From contig NZ_VDCY01000001.1 in assembly GCF_006517395.1 (NCBI RefSeq), forward strand, positions 186,001-250,000: a stretch of DNA of 64,000 nucleotides, in the 5' to 3' direction. The position numbers and the translations under genes were made by a program. Under the pieces are notes generated by a model that had not been told where the DNA came from, searched no databases, and was given only the letters and a program-made list of their open reading frames with translations. Below are positions 42,812 to 51,916 of the stretch, piece by piece (position 1 is the first letter of the stretch; each line of letters starts with the position of its first letter). Source of the DNA: Terrilactibacillus laevilacticus (lineage in GTDB: Bacteria; Bacillota; Bacilli; Bacillales; Sporolactobacillaceae).

Positions 42812-44054
42812 TTTTATCCCTTCTTTCAATGACTCTATAGAAAATCGTAACAAGAAGTCCAATTATGATAAGTAACGTGCCAGATGCGAGAAATGTACGG
42901 ATTCCTCCCATCCATTCTGATAACAACCCACCTGTTAGCATGCCTAATATCGTAAATAATGTCGATACACTATTGATTGTACCAAAGATACGACCCGTAT
43001 ATGAAGAGGGGGTCAACTTTTGAGTAAGAACTTGAAAAGGGATGATAGCCATACCCATAGCGAGACCAACAAAAATAAAGATGATTGGGTAAAGTATATT
43101 AATGATTGATAGTGGTAGATGAACAAACCAACCAGCAGAGAAAAGGCCACCGCCAACAATAATAGGACTTATTGCAAGCGTGATGAGACGACTTCCAAGG
43201 TTAATTTTACTTAATATTAATGAAGAAATTAACATACCGGCGCCGCTTGCGGCCATACAAGTTCCTATTAAATGAACTGGAAGATGTGGGATTTCTCTAA
43301 ATAAAACAATTGATTGAGAATCAGAAATTTGCAAGGCAAAGAAAACAAAAGATAGTATCAATAAACCCAAAAATAATATGGGTGATTGTTTAATGAAGGA
43401 AAGGCCATCTATTAAATCTTTGAAAAAGCTCTTTTTTTGTTGATGGTTTTGTGTTTTCCTTTCTTCTAAAATCACTTTAGGAGTTTTAGGCAAACCAATT
43501 AAAAGAAGAGCAGAAAGGATAAAAGACAAGGCATCAAGATAAAAAGCTCCTTTAATTCCCATCAGCGAAACAACGATTCCACTGATCATTGGTCCAATAA
43601 TTTTGGCTCCATTGTTAATGACTCCGCTATAAGCAACAGCTTGTTGAAGATGTTCTTCGGATACAATTTCCTTGATTTTGGCGCTTTCGGCTGGATTAAA
43701 CAGATCAGAAAATAGAGCAAGGAGGCATAATAGGACATAGACCTGCCATAAGTGGCTTGAAAATGCGATACCTAAAACAATAAAGGCTCTACAAATATCA
43801 GAAACAATCATCATATGTTTTCGATCAATTCGGTCAACAACGACACCTGCTATTGGGCCAAAAAGAACGGCAGGGACAGTAAGACAAAGCATTGTTCCGG
43901 TCATGGCAAGAGGAGAAGCGTGCCATTTTAGGCCGACTAAGGTTAACAAGGCAAGGATGTGAAGCCAATCACCAATATTAGAAATAACTTGTGCACTAAT
44001 GAGAAAGACATACGATTTATTCTTAAATAAAGATGAAGATGATGATTGATTCAT
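42765..44054 (-). CDS. MFS transporter, drug-efflux type (MFS_3/EntS-like)
   Basis: The 429-residue protein has about 12 transmembrane helices and the MFS loop 2-3 motif GPIAGVVVDRIDRKHMMI. It opens with NKSYVFLISAQVISNIGDWL and includes DLFNPAESAKIKEIV, both characteristic of the MFS_3 exporters (macrolide or enterobactin type). A large polar cytoplasmic loop (ILEERKTQNHQQKKSFFKDL) splits the two halves. GGAGG precedes the ATG. It is the first gene of a two-gene operon with its TetR repressor and is controlled by the double operator in its promoter. Substrate unknown. Confidence 0.88.
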   Translation of the reverse strand: MNQSSSSSLFKNKSYVFLISAQVISNIGDWLHILALLTLVGLKWHASPLAMTGTMLCLTVPAVLFGPIAGVVVDRIDRKHMMIVSDICRAFIVLGIAFSSHLWQVYVLLCLLALFSDLFNPAESAKIKEIVSEEHLQQAVAYSGVINNGAKIIGPMISGIVVSLMGIKGAFYLDALSFILSALLLIGLPKTPKVILEERKTQNHQQKKSFFKDLIDGLSFIKQSPILFLGLLILSFVFFALQISDSQSIVLFREIPHLPVHLIGTCMAASGAGMLISSLILSKINLGSRLITLAISPIIVGGGLFSAGWFVHLPLSIINILYPIIFIFVGLAMGMAIIPFQVLTQKLTPSSYTGRIFGTINSVSTLFTILGMLTGGLLSEWMGGIRTFLASGTLLIIIGLLVTIFYRVIERRDKIGTKSVEGTHQSAKG

Positions 44055-44079
44055 AATAAAAAACCTCCATTTATTAAAA

Positions 44080-44124
44080 TGACACCTATGTCGTTATTAT
44101 AAATGACACAGGTGTCAATTTCAA
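44080..44124 (-). promoter_or_regulatory. MFS-tetR promoter with two TetR-type operators
   Basis: On the minus strand TTGAAA (44119-44124) and TATAAT (44096-44101) are 17 bases apart. The spacer is almost filled by the palindrome TGACACCTGTGTCA (44104-44117). A second, imperfect copy (CGACATAGGTGTCA, 44080-44093) lies just downstream, 24 bases centre to centre. The half-site TGACAC/GTGTCA is shared, a typical TetR family arrangement that would block RNA polymerase. Confidence 0.82.
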
Positions 44125-44233
44125 TAAAAAAAGTTTTATAACGAAAATGTGTTGACGAACTTTTAAATTATACATAGGTTAGATTTATACAAGTAAAAAT
44201 TCGTTTTTGGGGTATTATAAGAATTAACTAAAA

Positions 44234-44276
44234 GTGCGTGTTCAAAAAGGTGACAATGGTGACTTTTTAACAACTT
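44234..44276 (-). repeat. Internally deleted family 1 MITE, 43 bp, both ends only
   Basis: The two terminal inverted repeats stand almost back to back: GTGCGTGTTCAAAAAGGTGA, then CAATG, then GTGACTTTTTAACAACTT. The flanks CTAAAA and CTATAA look like a 6-base target duplication with one change. The rest of the element is gone. Confidence 0.75.
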
Positions 44277-44474
44277 CTATAATGAAAAAGGTAGTGAAAA
44301 TAATGTTGTTATTTGTAAAGATATTGTTAAGCTTTTGAAAATCCATTGTAAATTAAGCGCTGGTTTAATAAAATGAAAAGGCTGGTTGTTTTCTTTTATT
44401 GGATTAAGGGTTTGGTTATTCTATAATTAGAATGGTTTGGAAAGTATTATTAATATTATAAGGTGGTATGAAGT

Positions 44475-45095
44475 ATGTTATTTCCGGCAAAAAACGATAA
44501 GTTCTTAAATATGCTTTCAACGATTGCATTGAATCTTGAAGAGTCAGCCAAATATTTTGTCGATTTCAAAATTAAAAATCTCGATGATTTGCAAGAATTT
44601 TCGAAAACAATGAAAACGTATGAAAAAAAAGGCGATGCTTACATGCATGAGTTAATTGTTGCATTGAACAAAACCTTTATAACGCCACTTGAAAGAGAAG
44701 ATATTTTGGAATTAGCGATGAAAATGGATGATGTATTAGATGGATTTGAACAATGGTCAACTAGAATGGAAATATACGGATTAACACAATCAGATGACTA
44801 TATGATTAAATTCGTCGATATGTTATTTGAAGCAACAAAAGAAGTTGCCCAAGCGACAACCTTACTTAATAAAAAGAAATTACCAAGTATTCGTAGCCAT
44901 GTCATTAAAATAAATGACGTAGAATCTGAATGTGATGAGTTGCTTGGTCAAAGTATTCGCAATCTATTTAAAACAGAAAAAGATCCGATTAAAATTATCC
45001 AATATAAAGAACTCTATGAAATGTTAGAAGAAATTGCTGATAGCTGTGAAGACGTGGCAAACACACTTGAAACAATTATTATGAGAAACGCTTAA
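44475..45095 (+). CDS. DUF47 family PhoU-like protein (Pit accessory)
   Basis: The 206-residue, wholly helical cytoplasmic protein has the PhoU-like repeats of DUF47: MKTYEKKGDAYMHELIVALN and, later, INDVESECDELLGQSIRNLF, with acidic E-xxx-D metal-binding pairs. Its closest named relative is B. subtilis YkaA. DUF47 proteins are encoded next to Pit phosphate transporters and probably gate them. AAGGTGG precedes the ATG. It is the first gene of a two-gene operon with pit, 14 bases apart. Confidence 0.92.
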   Translation: MLFPAKNDKFLNMLSTIALNLEESAKYFVDFKIKNLDDLQEFSKTMKTYEKKGDAYMHELIVALNKTFITPLEREDILELAMKMDDVLDGFEQWSTRMEIYGLTQSDDYMIKFVDMLFEATKEVAQATTLLNKKKLPSIRSHVIKINDVESECDELLGQSIRNLFKTEKDPIKIIQYKELYEMLEEIADSCEDVANTLETIIMRNA

Positions 45096-45109
45096 AGGGA
45101 GTTTTACCT

Positions 45110-46117
45110 ATGGATAGCTTGTTAGTCTTAACTTTACTTATTGTGATTTTTGCTTTAGCTTTTGATTTTATTAATGGTTTCCATGACACGGCGAATACCA
45201 TTGCTACGTCCGTTTCAACGCGTGCCCTGCGTCCACGTGTGGCTATTCTTCTTGCAGCATCAATGAACTTTTTAGGGGCTCTGACGTTTACAGGTGTGGC
45301 AGAGACGATCGGAAAAGGAATCGTCAATCCCTTTACATTAAATGATGGTGCAGTTGGTTCGGTCATTGTTTTAGCAGCTTTAATTTCAGCAATTGTTTGG
45401 AACTTATTAACATGGCTTCTCGGAATCCCGAGTAGTTCGTCGCATGCTATCGTTGGGTCACTAGCGGGTGCAGGAATAGCTGCTTTAGGTTTTAATGCCT
45501 TAAATTACGCAGGTTTTATAGGTATAATTGAAGCACTCATTATTTCTCCGATTACGGCACTAGCTATTGGTTTTTGTATTATGAAACTTTTCATGGTGAT
45601 TTTCAAAAATTCAGGTTTATCTAAAACCAATCGTGGGTTTCGGATTTTTCAAATTTTCACGGCAGCTCTGCAATCGTTTACGCATGGAACAAACGATGCT
45701 CAGAAAGCGATGGGCATTATTACATTAGCTTTAGTTGCAGCACACTATCATGCATCGATGGAAATCCCTATATGGGTTCGATTTGCATCAGCTGTAGCAA
45801 TGGCTACTGGAACATCTATCGGAGGATGGAAAATCGTTAAAACGGTTGGAACCAAAATTATGAAGATCAAACCAATTAATGGTGCAGCGGCAGACTTAGC
45901 TTCTTCAGGTATTATTTTTGGTTTTACCTTCCTTCATTTACCTGTTAGCTCAACGCATGTTATTTCATCATCTATTATGGGTGTAGGATCAGCTGAACGA
46001 GTAAAAAATGTTAATTGGGGTATGGCGATCAATATCGTCATTACTTGGATCATCACGTTGCCGATAACCGCTTTACTAGCAGCAATTATTTATAAAATTT
46101 TAGCCATATTCATATAA
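45110..46117 (+). CDS. pit: Low-affinity inorganic phosphate transporter, Pit family
   Basis: A proton-coupled (metal-)phosphate symporter with about ten transmembrane helices in 335 residues. The duplicated Pit signature is visible in both halves: FDFINGFHDTANTIATSVST near residue 20 and QSFTHGTNDAQKAMGIITLA near 195. GIPSSSSHAIVGSLAGAGIA and LPVSSTHVISSSIMGVG form the second repeated motif. GGGAG precedes the ATG. It is the counterpart of B. subtilis ykaB and is partnered with the DUF47 gene directly upstream. Confidence 0.95.
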   Translation: MDSLLVLTLLIVIFALAFDFINGFHDTANTIATSVSTRALRPRVAILLAASMNFLGALTFTGVAETIGKGIVNPFTLNDGAVGSVIVLAALISAIVWNLLTWLLGIPSSSSHAIVGSLAGAGIAALGFNALNYAGFIGIIEALIISPITALAIGFCIMKLFMVIFKNSGLSKTNRGFRIFQIFTAALQSFTHGTNDAQKAMGIITLALVAAHYHASMEIPIWVRFASAVAMATGTSIGGWKIVKTVGTKIMKIKPINGAAADLASSGIIFGFTFLHLPVSSTHVISSSIMGVGSAERVKNVNWGMAINIVITWIITLPITALLAAIIYKILAIFI

Positions 46118-46238
46118 GCTGTTTCATCAGTAGGAGGATTCTTTTATGGCCAAACGGCTCTAAAGAACCAAGAAAAATAGGACAAGTTAATCCCTTTTAA
46201 TGAAAAGTCAATTATATCAAGAATAGAGATAATAAATA

Positions 46239-46278
46239 GACCAGAAGAAAATCGTGACGATTATTCTTCTGGTTTTTT
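46239..46278. terminator. Bidirectional terminator between pit and ypcP
   Basis: ACCAGAAGAA / TTCTTCTGGT is followed by TTTTT on the plus strand; the minus-strand side has a weaker T-run. Confidence 0.85.
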
Positions 46279-46291
46279 CAATTATGAGTAT

Positions 46292-47158
46292 CTATCTAAC
46301 AAGTGACGTTAAATGAGAACAGCCTAATTCTTGAAATGAACGATGAATCACATCGTATTTTGGTTTCCATGGTGCTAAGGAAGAATCAATTGGTAAAGGA
46401 ACATGACAAAAAATGGTTGCAAGCTTCCTAGATAAATGTAACATGTCAAGATCATTTTTAATTTTTGTCTGTACGCCACGAGGTAAATCCGCCAAGTTTT
46501 CAATAATTTGTTCGATTGAAGTGTAATCCTTTAATAAGCGCTCGGCTGTTTTTTTCCCAATTCCTTTTACTCCAGGGTAGTTATCTGCTGAATCTCCCAT
46601 TAATGCCTTTAGATCAATCACTTGCTTCGGTGTAATACCCCATTCAAGTTCCAGTAATTCTTGATTAAAGACTTGATAATTTCCATAACCCTTTTTTAAT
46701 AAGGTCACATGCGTGTTTTGATTAATTAGTTGCAGCAAGTCTTGGTCCCCGGTTAGAATATTAACCTTATGATCTTTACTTAATCGAGTACTTAATGTCC
46801 CTATACAATCATCCGCTTCGTATCCTGGATAGCTAATATTTTCTATTCCCAAAGCTTGAACAATATGTTTAACTAGTTGGAATTGGGGAATTAGTTCTAA
46901 TGGAGGTTCGTCACGGTTCGCTTTATATTGTGGGAAAAGTTTGTGTCTAAATGTCTTTCCACCTAAATCCCAGCAACAAAGGATAGTGTCTGGGCAAAAT
47001 TGTTTATTTGCAAGTGTAAGATGTTTCAAAAACCCGTAAATGGCGTTTGTCGGAACCCCCGCTTGATTGCGCATAAATTGTCCGGTAAAGGATGTTGCAA
47101 AGAAACTTCGAAATAATAAAGCCATTCCGTCTAAAATTAAAATGTGTTTTCTATTCAT
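46292..47158 (-). CDS. ypcP: 5'-3' exonuclease (stand-alone PolA-type domain)
   Basis: The enzyme resembles the 5'-nuclease domain of DNA polymerase I and would remove RNA primers and flaps. The 288-residue protein has the metal-binding acidic clusters ILILDGMALLFRSFFA, GYEADDCIGTL and LTGDQDLLQLI, and the helix-hairpin-helix GDSADNYPGVKGIGKKTAER. B. subtilis YpcP (ExoA-like) is the closest known protein in layout. AGAGG precedes the ATG at 5-6 bases. It is transcribed alone. Confidence 0.93.
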   Translation of the reverse strand: MNRKHILILDGMALLFRSFFATSFTGQFMRNQAGVPTNAIYGFLKHLTLANKQFCPDTILCCWDLGGKTFRHKLFPQYKANRDEPPLELIPQFQLVKHIVQALGIENISYPGYEADDCIGTLSTRLSKDHKVNILTGDQDLLQLINQNTHVTLLKKGYGNYQVFNQELLELEWGITPKQVIDLKALMGDSADNYPGVKGIGKKTAERLLKDYTSIEQIIENLADLPRGVQTKIKNDLDMLHLSRKLATIFCHVPLPIDSSLAPWKPKYDVIHRSFQELGCSHLTSLVR

Positions 47159-47320
47159 AATAACCTCTTAACTTTTTTAATACGAATAAGTATAACACAT
47201 GATGGGCGATATGTTCACTTTACAAATAACTTAAAATACATGGGTTGAAAATGGTTTTATTTTTAATAAATTAAGAGTAAAATAAAAATGTGAAGCGCTT
47301 ACATTTGAGGAGTTGGTTTT

Positions 47321-47803
47321 ATGTTACAATCTTCATTTCACTCAATTTTAAAAGGAAATATCATAAAATGTCTCATTCCAGTTGATGAAGTGGCAAATGT
47401 TCAAACAGATAATCCTCTCGAACATGCCTTATTGGTATTGGTGAAAACCGGATATTCAGCTATCCCTGTACTTGACCAAATGTATAGATTAAAGGGAATC
47501 ATTAGTAAGACGATTATTTTGGACAATATATTAGGACTTGAGAGATTTGAATTTGAACATTTACGAAGTTATAAAGTTGCTGATGTCATGAATGCAAATC
47601 CACCTATTTTACGAATCGACCATACATTTCAAGATGCGCTAAAAATGTGCATTCATCACACCTTTTTATGCATTGAAAACCATGACGGCGAATTTATGGG
47701 CATATTAACTAGAAGTTCTATATTAAGATATGTCAATCATTTGTTTGCGATACAAAAACGCCCCTTATTTCTACCAAGAGACACCGAGCCTTTAGCCGAA
47801 TAG
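47321..47803 (+). CDS. cbpB: Cyclic-di-AMP binding CBS-domain protein CbpB
   Basis: The 160-residue cytoplasmic protein is made of a CBS pair: VDEVANVQTDNPLEHALLVL with GYSAIPVLDQMYRLKGIIS, and VADVMNANPPILRIDHTFQD with GEFMGILTRSSILRYV. It matches B. subtilis YkuL (CbpB), which binds c-di-AMP and, when free, activates the (p)ppGpp synthetase Rel. The gene order cbpB, dapH, dapL is that of ykuL-ykuQ-ykuR. GAGGAG lies 7 bases before the ATG. A cre-like GAAGCGCTTACA lies 15-30 bases upstream, but its 5' half is poor. Confidence 0.9.
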   Translation: MLQSSFHSILKGNIIKCLIPVDEVANVQTDNPLEHALLVLVKTGYSAIPVLDQMYRLKGIISKTIILDNILGLERFEFEHLRSYKVADVMNANPPILRIDHTFQDALKMCIHHTFLCIENHDGEFMGILTRSSILRYVNHLFAIQKRPLFLPRDTEPLAE

Positions 47804-47839
47804 TTTATGATTAAAAACAAATACTAAAACGACAAGATT

Positions 47840-47874
47840 AAATCTACTCAAAATGATTAGGGTAGATTTTTTTC
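47840..47874 (+). terminator. Terminator after cbpB
   Basis: The stem AAATCTAC / GTAGATTT is followed by TTTTTC. Confidence 0.85.
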
Positions 47875-47963
47875 TTATGATGAAAAAAGGATTTCCATAG
47901 ACATTTACATTAAAATTCGTTACGATAACAAAGAAGTCTAGTTTTAGTAGGAGGAATAGATTA

Positions 47964-48674
47964 ATGGAACAAATGGATGCACATGAAATTATTTCTTTTT
48001 TGCAAAAAAGTGAGAAAAAAACCCCTGTTAAAGTACATATAAAAGGTGATCTTAGCCAAGTTTCTTTTCACGATGAAATAAAAACATTTATTTCAGGTGA
48101 CACGGGTGTGATCTTTGGCGATTGGAAACTTGTTAAAGAAGACCTTGAAACATACAAAGATAAAATAGTGGATTATGTTATTGAAAATGATCGCCGTCAT
48201 TCTGCCGTACCGTTATTAAACATGAAAGAGGTCCAAGCGAGAATTGAACCAGGTGCACTCATTCGTGAAAAAGTGGAGATAGGTAAGAATGCGGTGATTA
48301 TGATGGGGGCGGTCATCAATATTGGTGCTGTAGTGGGCGAAGGAACCATGATTGATATGAACGCTGTTCTTGGCGGAAGAGCAACTGTAGGGAAAAATTG
48401 CCATATTGGCGCAGGTACTGTTTTAGCCGGAGTCGTTGAACCACCATCTGCAAAACCAGTCATTATTGAGGATGATGTCCTTATTGGTGCAAATGCGGTT
48501 GTTTTAGAAGGCGTACATGTTGGTAAGAATGCAGTAATTGCTGCTGGTGCAGTGGTAACAAAAGATGTTCCAGCTAACACGGTTGTTGCAGGTATCCCAG
48601 CTAAAATCATTAAGACGATAGATGATCAAACCCGTTCAAAAACAGAAATTATGCAAGAATTACGTGAATTATAA
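47964..48674 (+). CDS. dapH: 2,3,4,5-tetrahydropyridine-2,6-dicarboxylate N-acetyltransferase
   Basis: DapH acetylates tetrahydrodipicolinate with acetyl-CoA, the first step of the acetylase branch to meso-diaminopimelate and lysine. The 236-residue length equals B. subtilis DapH. Residues 1-85 are the N-terminal DapH domain ([20 protein letters not shown]). The rest is a left-handed beta helix of hexapeptide repeats: [20 protein letters not shown], then [20 protein letters not shown], then [28 protein letters not shown] precedes the ATG. It is followed by a terminator and then, about 350 bases on, by the deacetylase of the same branch. Confidence 0.96.
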   Translation: MEQMDAHEIISFLQKSEKKTPVKVHIKGDLSQVSFHDEIKTFISGDTGVIFGDWKLVKEDLETYKDKIVDYVIENDRRHSAVPLLNMKEVQARIEPGALIREKVEIGKNAVIMMGAVINIGAVVGEGTMIDMNAVLGGRATVGKNCHIGAGTVLAGVVEPPSAKPVIIEDDVLIGANAVVLEGVHVGKNAVIAAGAVVTKDVPANTVVAGIPAKIIKTIDDQTRSKTEIMQELREL

Positions 48675-48689
48675 TTTGGCGGTTTAACA

Positions 48690-48730
48690 TAAAAAGGGCA
48701 ACATTAGTGAAAACTATGTTGTTCTTTTTT
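48690..48730 (+). terminator. Terminator after dapH
   Basis: AAAAAGggCAACAT pairs with ATGTTGttCTTTTT, followed by TTA. It separates dapH from dapL, which often form one operon. Confidence 0.8.
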
Positions 48731-48837
48731 ACACTTAAGTATAAAAAATTTAAGGTATAAAGTATAAGTGCAACTAGCATAATCTTCTTCGATTAAGCAT
48801 CGAGTTGTCGCGAAGGCAAAGCCGTAGTGACACATTC

Positions 48838-48890
48838 TAAGCCTCTGTTCTAGCGCCTTACAGGCTGGCGGGTAGGCAAGTTTTCTTTAC
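48838..48890 (+). repeat. Short GC-rich intergenic repeat, family 3, copy 2
   Basis: GCCTCTGTTCTAGCGCCTTA, GGCTGGCGG and GGCAAGTTTTCTTTAC align with copy 1 behind fumC. The preceding stretch (about 48766-48833, beginning GTGCAACTAGCATAATCTTC) also shares the GTGCAACTAG start and may be a second, rearranged piece. It fills the gap between the dapH terminator and dapL; no gene is seen here. Confidence 0.55.
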
Positions 48891-49021
48891 ATATCAAAAG
48901 TTTTTTAGAGAAGTATCGTTATCAGAGTGAATCTTGTACAAAGGTCATTTCATTCATTTCGTATAGAAAGTTAAGATGAATAAAGGTTTAAATAAATTGT
49001 TAAGAAGGGAAATAAAGAGAT

Positions 49022-50134
49022 ATGGACACGATTACCGTTAGACGTCAATTACATCGAATCCCAGAGCTTGGATTTCAAGAATTTAAAACACAAGCTTTTC
49101 TATTAGACCGAATAAAGCAATTTCCTCAAGATAATCTGATGATTCAAACGTGGAAAACTGGAATATTAGTCAAAGTAAAAGGAACAAATTCAAAACAAGT
49201 GATCGGTTTTCGTTCGGATATCGATGGTTTACCGATCCAAGAAGAAACAGGATATGCGTTTAAATCTGAGCATGAAGGAAATATGCATGCATGTGGACAT
49301 GATTTTCATATGACAATTGCTTTAGGGGCTCTAGAAGAAATAGCAAGAAATCCAATTCGAGATGATGTAGTCTTTATCTTTCAGCCTGCAGAGGAAGGAC
49401 CTGGGGGAGCTTTGCCTATGATGCAGAGTAATGAATTCAAAAAATGGAAGCCTGACGTTATTTTTGGATTACATGTCGCACCAGAGTATCAAACCGGGGT
49501 GGTAGCGATACGAAAAGGCTTACTATTCGCTAATACTTCAGAACTATTTATTGATTTTAAAGGCAAAGGTGGACACGCTGCCTATCCGCATCTGTCAAAT
49601 GACATGGTCGTTGCGGCTAGTCATTTTGTAACTCAATTACAGTCTATTGTTTCAAGACGAGTCAATCCTCTAGATTCAGCGGTCATTACTATAGGGAAAA
49701 TAACAGGTGGTACAAAACAAAATATCATCGCTGAACAAGCAAGAGTAGAAGGAACGATTCGTGCTTTAAGTCCTGAAACTATGAAGATTGTCAAACATGA
49801 AATAGAAAATCAGGTCAGCGGCATTGAGAAAAGCTTCAGTTGTCAAGCTGAAATTGATTATGGTTCGAATTACTATCAAGTTTATAATGATCCCAATAGA
49901 ACTGAATCTTTCCTTCAATATTGCCAAAAAGAAAATCATGAGTTCGTGATATGTTCAGAGGCCATGACGGGTGAAGATTTTGGGTATTTCTTAAAGGATA
50001 TCCCTGGGTTTATGTTTTGGCTTGGCGTTAACTCCGAATCTGGTCTTCATTCATCAACCTTAAAACCGGACGAAGAAGCGTTGGATAAGGCTATTAACAT
50101 TGTAACAGGCTATATTAAATTTTTGTCAGCATAG
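49022..50134 (+). CDS. dapL: N-acetyldiaminopimelate deacetylase
   Basis: The enzyme removes acetate from N-acetyl-LL-diaminopimelate (counterpart of B. subtilis YkuR), the third step of the acetylase branch of DAP/lysine synthesis. The 370-residue M20 family metallopeptidase-like protein has the di-metal ligands in [37 protein letters not shown] and GLHVAP, and a late [11 protein letters not shown] lid domain (about 170-290) contains [19 protein letters not shown] precedes the ATG. The symbol follows the Bacillus usage; LL-DAP aminotransferase carries the same symbol in other bacteria and is a different enzyme. Confidence 0.93.
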   Translation: MDTITVRRQLHRIPELGFQEFKTQAFLLDRIKQFPQDNLMIQTWKTGILVKVKGTNSKQVIGFRSDIDGLPIQEETGYAFKSEHEGNMHACGHDFHMTIALGALEEIARNPIRDDVVFIFQPAEEGPGGALPMMQSNEFKKWKPDVIFGLHVAPEYQTGVVAIRKGLLFANTSELFIDFKGKGGHAAYPHLSNDMVVAASHFVTQLQSIVSRRVNPLDSAVITIGKITGGTKQNIIAEQARVEGTIRALSPETMKIVKHEIENQVSGIEKSFSCQAEIDYGSNYYQVYNDPNRTESFLQYCQKENHEFVICSEAMTGEDFGYFLKDIPGFMFWLGVNSESGLHSSTLKPDEEALDKAINIVTGYIKFLSA

Positions 50135-50203
50135 AATTTTCCTACCGTGGGAAACTAAAAAAGTGTCATGAGACGAAAAAGATTAGTGAAAGGATGATTC
50201 TTT

Positions 50204-51496
50204 TTGATTTTACAACTCATCATTTTAATCTTACTTATTATTATCACTGCTTTTTTCGTCGCGACAGAATTTGCCATTGTTAGAGTAAGAAAAATTAAAA
50301 TCGATACACTAGCGGAAACAGGAGATAAAAAGGCGCTTGCTGCCAAACGTGTGATCGAGCATATGGATACATATCTTTCAGCCACTCAATTAGGCATTAC
50401 GATGACATCTCTTGGTATAGGGTGGTTAGGGGAGCCGGCTGTAGGACATTACATACATGAAATAGTAGGCTACATACCACTAGGGTCAAATGTATCAGCT
50501 ATGCTTTCTACGATTATCGCCTTTCTTGTAATTACAATTGTGAATGTTGTTCTGGGTGAATTGACGCCCAAAACCTTTGCCATCCAGAGTTCAGAAAAGG
50601 TTACTTTGTTAGCAGCAAGGCCGCTTATCTTTTTTTATTATCTTTTATTTCCGTTTATTTGGTTCTTAAATAAATGCTCATTTCTTGTATCTAAGTTATT
50701 TGGAGTTGCTCCAATGAATGGAGCAGGCGATATACATAGTGAGGCAGATATCCGTTATTTGCTTTCAGAAAGCTATAAAGGCGGAGAAATCAATCAGGCT
50801 GAATATCGCTATGTTAATCGTATTTTTGAATTTGATGATCGTATTGCTCGAGAGATCATGGTCCCCCGAACTGAAATGGCGTGTATTTTCATGGATCATC
50901 CGTTAGATGAAGCAATAGAAACGATGTTAGAACAGAAATATACTCGCTATCCCGTTGTAAGAGAAGATAAAGATCATATCGTTGGTTTTATCCATATTAA
51001 ATCCCTACTGCGTGTTAATTTTGATTCGATGGCTCAATTAGATGAGATGGTGAGACCGGTGATTACGGTGTTAGAGTCGATACCAATTAAACAACTTCTT
51101 TTGAAAATGCAAAAAGAACATACTCATATAGCGATCCTGTTTGATGAGTATGGTGGAACGTCGGGACTTGTTACAGTTGAGGATATTCTAGAAGAAATTG
51201 TCGGCGAAATACGGGATGAGTTTGATGATGATGAAAAGCCTATTATGAGAAAGAAAAATCAAGATGAATATATTATTGATGGTAAAATGCTCGTGGATGA
51301 ACTAAATCGTTTGTTTGATACTAATTTGGAACACGAAGAGTTTGATACCATAGGAGGCTTTATTCTCTCAAAACAATCGGATATCGATGAAGGAACAGTT
51401 ATTACAACAGACGAATTATTACTTGAAGTATTAAGTGTCAACGGCAATCAAATAAAACAAGTTAGTGTTAAAAAAATTGTTATACCAGAAGTGTAA
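50204..51496 (+). CDS. Hemolysin-family CNNM/CorC membrane protein
   Basis: The 430-residue protein has an N-terminal CNNM (DUF21) domain with four transmembrane segments (about 1-175, including FFVATEFAIVRVRKIKI and GIGWLGEPAVG). A CBS pair follows (about 205-330, MVPRTEMACIFMDHPLDEAI and LLKMQKEHTHIAILFDEYGG), with a C-terminal CorC_HlyC domain (about 345-428, DELNRLFDTNLEHEEFDTIG). Relatives are Mg or Co efflux/homeostasis proteins (B. subtilis YhdP, YugS, YqhB). It starts at TTG with AAGGATG about 9 bases before. It is transcribed in line with dapL, 70 bases apart, probably by chance of position. Confidence 0.9.
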   Translation: MILQLIILILLIIITAFFVATEFAIVRVRKIKIDTLAETGDKKALAAKRVIEHMDTYLSATQLGITMTSLGIGWLGEPAVGHYIHEIVGYIPLGSNVSAMLSTIIAFLVITIVNVVLGELTPKTFAIQSSEKVTLLAARPLIFFYYLLFPFIWFLNKCSFLVSKLFGVAPMNGAGDIHSEADIRYLLSESYKGGEINQAEYRYVNRIFEFDDRIAREIMVPRTEMACIFMDHPLDEAIETMLEQKYTRYPVVREDKDHIVGFIHIKSLLRVNFDSMAQLDEMVRPVITVLESIPIKQLLLKMQKEHTHIAILFDEYGGTSGLVTVEDILEEIVGEIRDEFDDDEKPIMRKKNQDEYIIDGKMLVDELNRLFDTNLEHEEFDTIGGFILSKQSDIDEGTVITTDELLLEVLSVNGNQIKQVSVKKIVIPEV

Positions 51497-51684
51497 ATTC
51501 CTGAGCATATTAAACAAAGAAAATCTAAAACCATGTTACCATGAAGATAATCATTGTGGTGATAGAAAGGACTAGAGGATGAAACTAAGTGCCGCATAAT
51601 GGCCAAAAGAGATGATATAAATAAGGTGTAAGAGATCTGATAATCAGCAGCAAAAGATCTTGTTGCCGTATTAATTAGGAACAC
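51497..51684. other. Intergenic region with no recognisable gene
   Basis: No frame with a ribosome site and family-like translation was found. B. subtilis has ykuS and ykuT between dapL and ykuU; neither is recognised in this stretch. Confidence 0.4.
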
Positions 51685-51711
51685 TAAATCGTTTAAGAGT
51701 TAAACGATTTA
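51685..51711 (+). terminator. Perfect hairpin between the CNNM gene and ykuU
   Basis: TAAATCGTTTAA / TTAAACGATTTA with a 3-base loop, followed by TATTAATTTTATG. The T-run is imperfect. Confidence 0.6.
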
Positions 51712-51840
51712 TATTAATTTTATGTTTGATAAAAAATCTTTTTAATTGATATTTCATCAAGAAAATTCATAGTATAAAAGTCTAAAAAAAGGGATAAACT
51801 AAGAATTTTAAACCTTAATTAAATTTATTATTATTTAAAA

Positions 51841-51869
51841 TTGACTTGAAATTAGGCGTGTATTATAAT
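51841..51869 (+). promoter_or_regulatory. Sigma-A promoter of the peroxiredoxin gene
   Basis: TTGACT and a perfect TATAAT are separated by 17 bases, about 50 bases before the start. A half PerR-like TTATAAT overlaps the -10 but its second half does not match. Confidence 0.75.
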
Positions 51870-51916
51870 GTAATTTGTAACCTCATTTATGAGGAAAGAT
51901 TAAGGAGGGATTGGAA

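Noticed and set aside
46146-46200. Short frame ATG GCC AAA CGG CTC TAA after GGAGGATTCTTTT, with MAKR-SKEPRKIGQVNPF readable after skipping one base
   Set aside because: The ribosome site is good, but the frame stops after five codons and the frameshifted reading matches no family I recognise. It may be a decayed small protein, but the support is too thin to list.
47289-47304. cre-like sequence TGAAGCGCTTACA upstream of cbpB
   Set aside because: Three of the first positions miss the CcpA consensus and no carbon-control reason for cbpB is known.
51860-51885. Possible PerR box over the ykuU promoter
   Set aside because: Only the first half (TTATAAT) matches; the second half TAATTTG does not fit ATTATAA.
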